In this document: positions 1 through 6,784 of the stretch, piece by piece
Layout of the letters: every line of letters starts with the position of its first letter
How positions within the stretch are numbered: position 1 is the first letter of the stretch
The notes under the pieces: generated by a model
The model's database searches: none
Told to the model about the DNA's origin: nothing
Seen by the model: only the letters and a program-made list of their open reading frames with translations
NCBI GenBank assembly: GCA_964456445.1
Contig: CAYWBI010000198.1
Location: forward strand, 1-6,793
From: CAYWBI01 sp964456445
GTDB taxonomy: Bacteria; Calditrichota; Calditrichia; Calditrichales; J004
Direction of reading: 5' to 3'
Length of the DNA stretch: 6,793 bases
Translations under genes and position numbers: made by a program

Positions 1-83
1 CAAGGTCACGTTTTTCATTGAAGACCATGATTGATAATTACCAGAATTTTTATTTGTCGGCTATTGAAAGGAAACATGTCTAA
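1..83 (+). CDS. Partial glycosyltransferase (GT4-like), C-terminal end only
   Basis: Reading frame 3 is open from the left edge to a TAA at 81-83 and encodes 26 visible residues. They contain RFSLKTMIDNYQNFY followed by a short charged tail. This resembles the final helix of GT-B fold family-4 glycosyltransferases, whose C-termini often read like 'F-S-L-x-x-M-x-x-x-Y-x-x-L-Y'. The stop codon overlaps the flippase ATG by 8 bases (76-83), a common arrangement in polysaccharide operons, and this supports the frame being real. A second frame (2-34, ending in TGA) is also open to the edge but is shorter and matches nothing I recognise. No catalytic residues are in view, so the family call rests on the tail alone. 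Donor and acceptor sugars cannot be inferred. Confidence 0.55.
   Translation, partial: RSRFSLKTMIDNYQNFYLSAIERKHV
67..72 (+). promoter_or_regulatory. Ribosome binding site deciding the flippase start
   Basis: AAAGGA lies 3 bases before the ATG at 76. The longer frame could begin at a TTG at 31, but that codon has no purine-rich site before it. It would also add 15 residues ahead of the usual flippase N-terminus and lie well inside the upstream gene. The spacing is short, so coupling to the upstream stop at 83 probably helps initiation. Confidence 0.5.
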
Positions 84-1617
84 AAAAGATAACTTGGTTA
101 GTCTTTCCGCCCAGGCCAGAAGCGGGGTTATCTGGACGATATTAAGATCGTTTAGTAGTCAGGGTGCCCGCTTTATTGCTTCCATGTTTTTGGCACGTTT
201 GCTCTTCCCTGAAGATTTCGGGATTCTTGGGATCGTCCTTATAGTCACTCGTTTTGCCAATCGGTTAGGGAGCTTTGGGTTTACTCAGGTTTTGATTCAA
301 AAAAAACTGATCGATGATACTCATATCCGCACTACTTTTACAGTAAATTTATTAATTGCAATAAGTACAACGGCCATACTTTTTTTTGGCGCACCCCTTA
401 TTGCCTCCTTTGTAACCAAGGATTCGGATGCGCAGCGTCTACCCCTGGTAATTGATGTATTACGCGTACTTTCCTTAAATTTTATCCTGATCAGTCTGTA
501 TGCCGTTCCCAATTCCCTGCTAAAACGGAAACTAAAATTCAAACAGGAATCGATCATTGGTGGTATTGCCGGGCTTGTCCGTTTTCTCTCCCCGGTTGGT
601 TTTGCATTTGCCGGTTTCGGAGTTTGGAGCTTGGTTTATGGTAACGTTCTTGGCGAGGTGATTTATGTGATTGCCTTTTACAGTTATTCCCGTTGGGTGC
701 CAAAACTTGGGTTTGATAAAGCCGCGTTTAAAGAGATATTTTCCTTTGGCATGTGGATGAACCTGTACAGTTATATCCAATATTTTTATAAAAATATCGA
801 TTACTTCTTTATCAGTAAATTTCTGGGTCTGGGCATGCTGGGTTTTTATGAACGCGCCTACAATCTGATGAATTCTCCTCGAAAGCGCGTTTCAGATATG
901 ATAAATGGGATATTGTTTGCATCCTATTCACGCATTCAGGATGAGGAAGAACGCATGATCGGCGCGATGAAAAAAGTGATGAGCGCTGTATCTATGATCA
1001 TCTTTCCCGCTATGGCCTGGCTTTACTTTGCCGCGCCATCGCTGATCCCCATAGTCTATGGGGACAAATGGTATGCGACTATATTACCATTGCAAATTAT
1101 GTCCATCAGTGGATTGGTTGAATCGGTTACAATGGTTTTTTTTCCTGCCTTTATTGCCAAAGGCCTAGTGAATAAAAGGACCAAGGTACACTTCCGGGTG
1201 ATGCTGATTTTAGCTACGTTGGTTTATTTTGCTGCGCACCAAAGCATTGTTGCGGTTGCCTGGGCAATTGTTTTTTCATCTGTTGTTGGCTTTGTGTGGA
1301 ATTCCGCCGAATACATCCGTAACTCCGGCTGGAAATGGAAATACACGTTCAGCAGTCTGCGCCCGGCGCTTTCCATGATGCTCCTATTGGTACCGCTGCT
1401 TTTCATCACACAATATATAGGTCAAATGTACTTCTCCGTTCATTCTGTGGCCATGTTGAGCGCCTTATCCGCTATGGCGGCCATAACCTTCTTTGGCGGA
1501 AATTATCTGTTTAAATTTGCCGAAGTAAGGGAAATTATCGATCTGGTCAGCGGAAAAGCCTTTAAAAAAAATAAACGCAAGAAGCAAAAGGATATTGCCG
1601 ATGCGGAACAGCCTTAA
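76..1617 (+). CDS. Wzx/WzxC-type oligosaccharide flippase
   Basis: This 513-residue integral membrane protein belongs to the polysaccharide transporter (PST) branch of the MOP superfamily. By family knowledge it would move undecaprenyl-linked oligosaccharide from the cytoplasmic to the periplasmic face of the inner membrane. What can be seen: hydrophobic segments along nearly the whole length (about 12-14 by eye); the N-terminal signature LARLLFPEDFGILG at about 39-52; LLKRKLKFK at about 148-156; IDYFFISKFLGLGMLGFY at about 241-258, followed by ERAYNLMNSP; and YGDKW near 328-332. These match the WzxC/TuaB-like pattern rather than MATE or MurJ. Length is normal for the family. The last 20 residues (494-513) form a lysine-rich tail that should lie in the cytoplasm. 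The start overlaps the upstream glycosyltransferase by 8 bases, and the end overlaps the deacetylase by 17. I do not assign a symbol because Wzx families diverge too much. The transported glycan is unknown. Confidence 0.9.
   Translation: MSKKDNLVSLSAQARSGVIWTILRSFSSQGARFIASMFLARLLFPEDFGILGIVLIVTRFANRLGSFGFTQVLIQKKLIDDTHIRTTFTVNLLIAISTTAILFFGAPLIASFVTKDSDAQRLPLVIDVLRVLSLNFILISLYAVPNSLLKRKLKFKQESIIGGIAGLVRFLSPVGFAFAGFGVWSLVYGNVLGEVIYVIAFYSYSRWVPKLGFDKAAFKEIFSFGMWMNLYSYIQYFYKNIDYFFISKFLGLGMLGFYERAYNLMNSPRKRVSDMINGILFASYSRIQDEEERMIGAMKKVMSAVSMIIFPAMAWLYFAAPSLIPIVYGDKWYATILPLQIMSISGLVESVTMVFFPAFIAKGLVNKRTKVHFRVMLILATLVYFAAHQSIVAVAWAIVFSSVVGFVWNSAEYIRNSGWKWKYTFSSLRPALSMMLLLVPLLFITQYIGQMYFSVHSVAMLSALSAMAAITFFGGNYLFKFAEVREIIDLVSGKAFKKNKRKKQKDIADAEQP
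1586..1592 (+). promoter_or_regulatory. Ribosome binding site deciding the deacetylase start
   Basis: AAAAGGA sits 8 bases before the ATG at 1601, a good spacing. The upstream in-frame TTG at 1595 would leave only 2 bases, so I prefer the ATG. The site lies inside the flippase coding sequence (its lysine-rich tail), which ties translation of the two genes together. Confidence 0.55.
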
Positions 1618-2623
1618 AAACCTGTTATATGGCAGCTTGGAATATTCCGGGTTAAATCAGTTCTATCGAAAAAAAACCCATCGCTCTTTACGGATCCTTA
1701 CCTATCATTCGGTTCTTCCATATTCGGAAAAATTTGACTCTTTTGATTACCGTAATTGTGTTAGCACGGAACGGTTCGATCGGCAGTTGGCCATTTTGAA
1801 AAATAGTTATCGTCCGGTCACGCTTAGCGAAGCGCTTCAACGTTTACAGAACAACGAGTTGCAGGGAAACGAAGTTGTTATTTCTTTTGACGATGGGTTT
1901 TTAAATAATCATGACTATGCACTGCCTGTTTTGCAAAAACATAACCTTTCAGCAGTGTTTTATATCAGTACCGCTTTTATTGGCAAGCAGGAAATGTTGT
2001 GGACCGAGAAGGTCAACGACATCCTCATGAATGCCAAATGTGAAAAAATAGAAATCGTTCTGGATAAAAAAACAATCATCAACCTGCAAACCGTGGCATT
2101 GCGGGAGCAGGCCTCGGTTAAGGTGCGCTCTTTTCTAAAATACCGCCCCTGGAAAATACAGGAAGATGTTATAGGGCAGTTAATTTCCCAAACGGGTTAT
2201 GTGCCGCAAGCAATAACAAATGACCCGGAGCGGTATGCTTTTATGGGGTGGGAAGATGTATGCCGGTTGAACAGGGCGGGTATGGAGGTGGGCAGCCATA
2301 CCCATAACCATTTGCTGCTGAACATGCTAAATGAAGAAGAATCATATCGGGAATTGCAACTCTCCAGGGATTTGATCGAACAAAACCTGGGTAGGAAATG
2401 CCTACTGTTTAGTTATCCCAACGGCGCGCCGGGCAATTTTTTGCCACGGCATTATAAACAGCTTGAGAAACTTGGTTATCGTTGTGCGGTAACGCAGGTG
2501 CCCGGTTTTAATACTTCGCAAACCCCAAATTATGCATTAAAACGTATCAATATTACCAGTAAGATGGATGTACTCATCTTTAAGGCTTGTCTGTCTGGGA
2601 GCCGCAACTTAATAAAATTGTAG
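1601..2623 (+). CDS. Polysaccharide deacetylase (CE4/NodB-homology family)
   Basis: This 340-residue protein is predicted to remove N- or O-acetyl groups from a glycan by metal-dependent hydrolysis. Visible family motifs are TYHSV near 34-38; motif 1 SFDDG at about 95-99, carrying the presumed catalytic base D97 and metal ligand D98; motif 2 HTHNH at 233-237, giving metal ligands H233 and H237; FSYPNG at about 270-275; and a C-terminal AVTQVPGFN stretch followed by LKRINI. All catalytic positions I can recognise are present, so it should be active. About 133 residues separate motifs 1 and 2, more than in minimal NodB domains; the intervening segment begins with LWTEKVNDIL. There is no clear signal peptide (the N-terminus is MRNSLKNLLYGSLEYSGL), so it is probably cytoplasmic or membrane-associated. 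It starts 17 bases inside the flippase gene and ends 7 bases before the kinase gene. The substrate is unknown; an N-acetylhexosamine in the locus glycan is the simplest guess. Confidence 0.88.
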   Translation: MRNSLKNLLYGSLEYSGLNQFYRKKTHRSLRILTYHSVLPYSEKFDSFDYRNCVSTERFDRQLAILKNSYRPVTLSEALQRLQNNELQGNEVVISFDDGFLNNHDYALPVLQKHNLSAVFYISTAFIGKQEMLWTEKVNDILMNAKCEKIEIVLDKKTIINLQTVALREQASVKVRSFLKYRPWKIQEDVIGQLISQTGYVPQAITNDPERYAFMGWEDVCRLNRAGMEVGSHTHNHLLLNMLNEEESYRELQLSRDLIEQNLGRKCLLFSYPNGAPGNFLPRHYKQLEKLGYRCAVTQVPGFNTSQTPNYALKRINITSKMDVLIFKACLSGSRNLIKL

Positions 2624-2630
2624 AAAGAAC

Positions 2631-3641
2631 ATGCCGACACAAATGCCCGCCATGGAAAAAATAGTTGCAAATTATGCGCGTTCAGAAGGCTTGGCGATTG
2701 CCCATTTCAAAACATTAAAAGTACTAAAACGCCCTCTCTCCGTTGTAACACGAATATTAATCAAAACCACGGACGGTGATTCCAGGATTGTTTATGTGAA
2801 GTATATCCGGGAGCAAAAAGCCAATGACATGGCCGCCATGACCCGCCGGGATTATGAAACCTCCTTGTTTTGGTGGGAGAGGTTTAAAAACAGTGAGGCA
2901 TTTCATGTCATCGAGCCGCTTTATCACGATGCTGCGAAGCGGATTATCATTACCCGCGAAAGCAAGGGACAGGACCTGCAAATTTACCTGACGAAATTGG
3001 GGCAATTATTTCCATCGGCCCAGGCCCAGTCCAAAATTAAGGAAATGGTCTCAGGCGTCGGCGGTTGGCTTAACTACTTCCAGGCCATCCCTCTTGAGAA
3101 CGAGGTAACATCCTCGGAAACACTGGCGGCCATTCTCGATTATATCAATATCCGTATGGACCGGCTTGTTTCAAAAAATACGATTGGTTTTGACCGTTCG
3201 TTTCAAAATAAAATCAATGTCTTCCTTAAATCGTGCTGGACAGAGGTGCGGGACGAAGACAAAAGACAATGCTATCAACATTCGGATTTGTCACTTTCCA
3301 ATGTTTTGGTTGACAATAAATCCGTAACGGTGTTGGATTTTACGAAAAAAGAAACCGGGTCCGTTTTCCTGGATCTGACCCGTTTTTACCATCAATTAGC
3401 ACTATTGTCCTATAAACCGACCTTTCAAAACAAAATTATAAACGATTTAAAGGAAAGCTTTCTAGTGGGCTATGGAAAACCGGAACTTGATAAACATCCA
3501 CTGTTTCAAATATATCTTATGACCCATGTGATTAACCATCTTGGCAAGAGCGCCCGGTTTTGGGAACAGGCGCCACGTGGCAGGATATACAACCGCTGGG
3601 TGGTATATAATGTAATGAAACGAATAAGACAGGTTGTATAG
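2631..3641 (+). CDS. APH/choline-kinase-fold phosphotransferase, substrate unknown
   Basis: This 336-residue protein has the layout of the aminoglycoside phosphotransferase-like kinase fold. A candidate ATP-binding lysine is in VYVKYIRE (K57), with a helix glutamate in DYETSLFWWERF (E76). The Brenner-type catalytic loop HSDLSLSNVLV starts at H217 and has presumed catalytic base D219 and metal ligand N224. VLDFTKKETGSVFLDLTRF follows, with metal ligand D236. These are the key residues of an active kinase. The family phosphorylates antibiotics, choline, sugars (for example maltokinase) and LPS sugars, so the fold does not give the substrate. Its position between a deacetylase and a heparinase-family gene argues for a sugar, glycan or lipid-carrier substrate rather than drug resistance. 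No signal peptide or membrane segment is seen. I chose the ATG at 2631, preceded by a weak AGAAAG; in-frame ATGs at 2643 and 2652 have no better site. Its stop directly abuts the next start. Confidence 0.8.
   Translation: MPTQMPAMEKIVANYARSEGLAIAHFKTLKVLKRPLSVVTRILIKTTDGDSRIVYVKYIREQKANDMAAMTRRDYETSLFWWERFKNSEAFHVIEPLYHDAAKRIIITRESKGQDLQIYLTKLGQLFPSAQAQSKIKEMVSGVGGWLNYFQAIPLENEVTSSETLAAILDYINIRMDRLVSKNTIGFDRSFQNKINVFLKSCWTEVRDEDKRQCYQHSDLSLSNVLVDNKSVTVLDFTKKETGSVFLDLTRFYHQLALLSYKPTFQNKIINDLKESFLVGYGKPELDKHPLFQIYLMTHVINHLGKSARFWEQAPRGRIYNRWVVYNVMKRIRQVV
3629..3633 (+). promoter_or_regulatory. Likely ribosome binding site of the heparinase-family gene
   Basis: ACAGG lies 8 bases before the ATG at 3642, inside the last codons of the kinase gene. 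It is a weak match. Because the kinase TAG ends at 3641 with no gap, re-initiation by the same ribosome is likely to contribute. Confidence 0.35.
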
Positions 3642-5948
3642 ATGGCTTTAAGTTCCAGGTTAAAAAAACTTCTGAGCATGGGGCCCGCGGAATGGCGCTT
3701 CCGGGTATGGGAACAGATCCGTATCCGACTGGAAAAAGCGGGGGCAGGGAAAGAATTGCAAACCCTTGGGAATCCGCAGTTCAATTTCTTTGCCAAAGGG
3801 CATAAGGATTTTTTCGATACCTGGCAGAACGAACCGGGTTTGTTGTGGACCCAAAAGGGATTTGCCCGCCGTTTGTGTGAACCACTGACCCGCGCCAAAA
3901 GGGATAAATTCCGTACGGTTTTCCCCGCTGAATACCGACGCTCCGTTGAAAGGGCCGATGCTTTTCTCAAAAACCGTTTTGCCTTCCTTGGCGTGCAGTT
4001 CACTTTGCCCGATCCCATCCCCTGGCAAGCAGACCCTGTATCGCTAAATCCCTATCCAACAGGCTTTTACCGCAGTATTGATATTTTTACAAATAAAAAT
4101 GCGGGCGATGTAAAGCATGTGTGGGAAGTGAACCGCCTGCAATTTTTGATTGAAATTTCAAAGGCCTATTATCTGACCGGCGAGGAAAAATACAAAGAAA
4201 AATTTGATACGCTTATTCTCGACTGGATCGAAAAAAATCCTTATAAACGTGGTATTGCCTGGGCCAGTGCACTGGAAGTGGGCGTCCGGGCCACCGGGTT
4301 GGTTTGGGCGCTGGAGTTTTACCGCGCATCGGAAAGACCAGATGAAAAAGTAATTGCCACCCTGCTTAAGCTGCTCTTTTTAAGCGGACGGTTTTTATAT
4401 GAAAACCTGTCCATATACTTTAGTCCTTATAATCATCTGATTGGTGAAACCGCCGGTCTGTTTATGGTCGCCTATTTGTTTCCTTCTTTTGCCGAAGCAG
4501 GCAAGTGGGAAAAGCGCGCCTGGCAAGTGCTGGCCGACCAGGTTAGCAGGCAATTTCATCCCGATGGGGCGTCGGTGGAGCAGGCATCTTTTTACCATCA
4601 CTTTACCCTGGGTTTTTATTTGCAGGCCATCGCGGTTAAAAAAATCAATGGAGAGGCCCTGCCCGCGGATTTGATGCAGCGGGTGGAACAGGCCCTTAAT
4701 TTTGCCATGCTGATCACCAAGCCCGACGGCGATATGCCGCATATGGGCGATATCGATGACGCCCGTTCCATCTATTTCAGTAACCCCACCTCCTGGAATT
4801 TTCGTTCCTATCAGGTGATGGGCGCGGCCTGGTTTAATCGCCCCGATATGAAATATATCGCCCATAAGCTGCAGGAAGATGCGTACTGGATTCTAAGTGA
4901 CGCCGATCTTGAAAAATATGAACAGCTACCGGAGGAGAAGCCGATAGAAAAATCCGTCTTTCTAAAAGAAAGCGGTTATGTGTTTTTCCGCTCCGGTTTT
5001 GATGACATGGCCCATTACAGCCAAATGGATTGCGGCCCCATCGCTCATGGGGTTTTTCCCGATGACCGGCCCTCGGCGGCACATGGCCACGCGGATTTGC
5101 TGGCGGTGGAGATTGCCTGTTTTGGCGAATCCCATCTTGTGGACCCGGGTTTTTCCAACTATCGGGGTGATTTTGACTGGCATAGTTATTTCCGTAGCAC
5201 TGCCGCGCATAACACCATTGAGATTAACGGTAAATCCCAGGCAAAACAAGGTGGCATTCTGGTGTGGAGCCGCGCACCGGAGTTTAAGCAACTGGCTTAT
5301 CTAAATACGTCAAAGGTAGAAGCTTTTTGCGGTGAACATTATGGTTATCAAGACGTGCCGGGCAATCCTGTTCACCGTCGCTATTTTCTGTTTGTCGATC
5401 AGGCATTTTGGTTAATTGTTGATTATATATACTCGCTTCAACAATCATCCGCACAAATCCAAATAGCTGAACATTTTCATTATGCCCCCGATATCAAGGT
5501 GCTGGTGGAACAAAATAGAGGACTGATAAAAAGCGCGGGAAAACGGTCGGCGCTATATACATTTTTTGAAAATTTTAGTTCCGGCATTTCTCAAATAAGC
5601 TCATATCGGGGCGGTGCAACGCCGCAAGAAGGATGGGTCTCTGCAACATATCGGGCGGGTACACCCGCAACTGTTATTAAAAAGGTTGACCAGATAACCT
5701 TGCCTTATATTAGCAGTGCTATTCTAATTCCTTCTAAAGCATGGGATGAGAAGGATTTGCTCCGAAAAGAGAAAGATGTTTTATACATCAGGGCAAATAA
5801 TCTTGAATATGCCTTGCGTTGGGATGGCGATCCGACTGAAACCAAATCATTGATTATTGTTTTGCCGGACACAGACCAGAAGTTTATTATATCTTTGGAT
5901 ATTTTTAATGAAAATCCCTTTTGTGAAAATGTCCCTAATTTTGTCTAA
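3642..5948 (+). CDS. Heparinase II/III family protein (lyase or epimerase fold)
   Basis: This 768-residue protein has the two-part architecture of the family: an alpha-toroid N-terminal half (about 100-420) and a beta-sandwich C-terminal half (about 435-750). Toroid motifs are VWEVNRLQFL (160-169), GIAWASALEVGVRATG (204-219), SPYNHLIGE (261-269), HPDGASVEQASFYHHF (306-321) and DGDMPHMGDIDDAR (362-375). The sandwich shows HGHADLLAVE (481-490), LVDPGFSNY (499-507) and FRSTAAHNTIEING (517-530). By comparison with alginate and heparin lyases of this fold, N264/H265, Y318 and H481 or H483 are the probable active-site residues, all present. Such enzymes cleave uronate-containing chains by beta-elimination; the related dermatan-sulfate epimerase instead inverts C5 of the uronate. 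The N-terminus (MALSSRLKKLLSMGPAEWRFR) is not a signal peptide, so a cytoplasmic biosynthetic or proofreading role is possible. It abuts the kinase gene and ends 6 bases before the sulfotransferase. GC falls toward the 3' end. Family membership is firm; reaction and substrate are not. Confidence 0.9.
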   Translation: MALSSRLKKLLSMGPAEWRFRVWEQIRIRLEKAGAGKELQTLGNPQFNFFAKGHKDFFDTWQNEPGLLWTQKGFARRLCEPLTRAKRDKFRTVFPAEYRRSVERADAFLKNRFAFLGVQFTLPDPIPWQADPVSLNPYPTGFYRSIDIFTNKNAGDVKHVWEVNRLQFLIEISKAYYLTGEEKYKEKFDTLILDWIEKNPYKRGIAWASALEVGVRATGLVWALEFYRASERPDEKVIATLLKLLFLSGRFLYENLSIYFSPYNHLIGETAGLFMVAYLFPSFAEAGKWEKRAWQVLADQVSRQFHPDGASVEQASFYHHFTLGFYLQAIAVKKINGEALPADLMQRVEQALNFAMLITKPDGDMPHMGDIDDARSIYFSNPTSWNFRSYQVMGAAWFNRPDMKYIAHKLQEDAYWILSDADLEKYEQLPEEKPIEKSVFLKESGYVFFRSGFDDMAHYSQMDCGPIAHGVFPDDRPSAAHGHADLLAVEIACFGESHLVDPGFSNYRGDFDWHSYFRSTAAHNTIEINGKSQAKQGGILVWSRAPEFKQLAYLNTSKVEAFCGEHYGYQDVPGNPVHRRYFLFVDQAFWLIVDYIYSLQQSSAQIQIAEHFHYAPDIKVLVEQNRGLIKSAGKRSALYTFFENFSSGISQISSYRGGATPQEGWVSATYRAGTPATVIKKVDQITLPYISSAILIPSKAWDEKDLLRKEKDVLYIRANNLEYALRWDGDPTETKSLIIVLPDTDQKFIISLDIFNENPFCENVPNFV

Positions 5949-5954
5949 AAATTT

Positions 5955-6743
5955 ATGGTTAAGCATATGTTCAGTATAAAAAAAGCCAAATACATGTATA
6001 AACAAGCGGTCCTTAATTTAGCGGATATCCGTAGAATACATATTGTGGGATGTTCCCGGTCCGGCACAACGATGCTTCATTATTCCTTTATAGCCTTTTG
6101 TTTTACAAAATTGTACGATAAGGAAATATCACCTTGGACATTTCCAACTTTATGGGAAGTACACAGAGACTATATGTTTCGTTTAATATACAGGCCCAAT
6201 CCGTTTTATCTAATAAGTAAAAGGAATGCGCCTTGGTGGCAAGAACAACATCTTGAAAAACTGGTCAGTTATGCCAATAAAACAAATCTAAGTGTTATTA
6301 ATATTGTGCGCGATCCCCGGGATGTACTTACCAGTAAACATCCACTGAAAGAAAAACAGTATTATGTGGATACTGAGCTTTGGATGAATAGTATTAAAGC
6401 CGGGAATTTTTTGGAGAAACATTTGCCGACGGTGAATTTTCTCAGTATTCGATATGAAGATGTAATTATGTATCCCGATCACATCGTAGAACAATTCCGG
6501 AAACGATATCAAATGCGGCTCCGGGAAGGTGTGAAGTCGATAGTGTGTCTCAAAGATAATATGAAAATGTTAAATGCACAGAATAACCATATGGTTGCAT
6601 ATATGCATAGTTTGAGAAATCTTGACACCAATAGCATCGGGAAATGGAAAAGAAATCCAGGAGACATAGATCACATTAAAAGCTTGTTAAGGCAAAAAAA
6701 AATAGGCGGAATGATTAATGACTTTATGCATAAGCATGAATGA
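5955..6743 (+). CDS. Sulfotransferase family protein (PAPS-dependent type)
   Basis: This 262-residue protein would transfer sulfate from PAPS to a hydroxyl or amino group, here presumably on the glycan. The 5'-phosphosulfate-binding loop appears as HIVGCSRSGTTML (29-41), with R35, S36, G37, T38 and T39 as its core. The 3'-phosphate-binding segment appears as NIVRDPRDVLTSKHP (116-130), with R119 and S127 as the usual contacts. FLSIRYEDVIMYP (162-174) and IGKWKRNPGD (228-237) fit the later conserved elements. Length is normal to slightly short. No signal peptide or transmembrane anchor is seen, unlike Golgi enzymes, so it is expected in the cytoplasm where PAPS is made. The start is uncertain: neither the ATG at 5955 nor in-frame ATGs at 5967 and 5994 has a clear ribosome site. 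I keep 5955, 6 bases after the upstream stop. GC is about 37% by hand count over 6001-6720, lower than the middle of the previous gene, which may mean separate acquisition. The acceptor is unknown. Confidence 0.85.
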   Translation: MVKHMFSIKKAKYMYKQAVLNLADIRRIHIVGCSRSGTTMLHYSFIAFCFTKLYDKEISPWTFPTLWEVHRDYMFRLIYRPNPFYLISKRNAPWWQEQHLEKLVSYANKTNLSVINIVRDPRDVLTSKHPLKEKQYYVDTELWMNSIKAGNFLEKHLPTVNFLSIRYEDVIMYPDHIVEQFRKRYQMRLREGVKSIVCLKDNMKMLNAQNNHMVAYMHSLRNLDTNSIGKWKRNPGDIDHIKSLLRQKKIGGMINDFMHKHE

Positions 6744-6784
6744 CCCTGTTTATTTATTTCAAAATATTTCATAAACTAAGTAAA
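6744..6784 (+). other. Short AT-rich spacer after the sulfotransferase gene
   Basis: These 41 bases between the sulfotransferase stop and a possible next start are AT-rich. I see no stem-loop followed by a T run, so there is no support for a terminator, and transcription probably continues. I also see no convincing promoter boxes. Confidence 0.4.

Noticed and set aside
31..75. Longer flippase beginning at the TTG at 31
   Set aside because: It has no ribosome site, lies inside the upstream gene tail, and the extra 15 residues do not resemble flippase N-termini. The ATG at 76 has AAAGGA before it.
299..1676. Homopolymer runs of 8 (A at 299-306, T at 380-387, T at 1136-1143, A at 1669-1676), plus a run of 9 A at 6694-6702
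   Set aside because: Considered as phase-variation tracts, but they are short, scattered and in frame, encode ordinary Lys, Phe or Leu codons, and none sits at a promoter or start.
2631..3641. Antibiotic-resistance aminoglycoside phosphotransferase
   Set aside because: Only the general kinase fold motifs match. The surrounding genes are all glycan assembly or modification genes, and no mobile element is present.
3506..4028. Long minus-strand open frames opposite the kinase/heparinase junction
   Set aside because: The translations are rich in arginine, proline and cysteine, have no recognisable motif, and lie opposite strongly conserved coding sequence on the + strand.
4395..5304. Alternative frames on both strands within the heparinase-family gene
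   Set aside because: They overlap the most conserved part of that protein and show composition typical of out-of-frame translation, without start signals or domains.
6724..6733. Perfect palindrome TTATGCATAA near the end of the sulfotransferase gene
   Set aside because: Ten bases, AT-rich, within coding sequence and without a following T run. It is expected by chance and is not a terminator or operator I can support.
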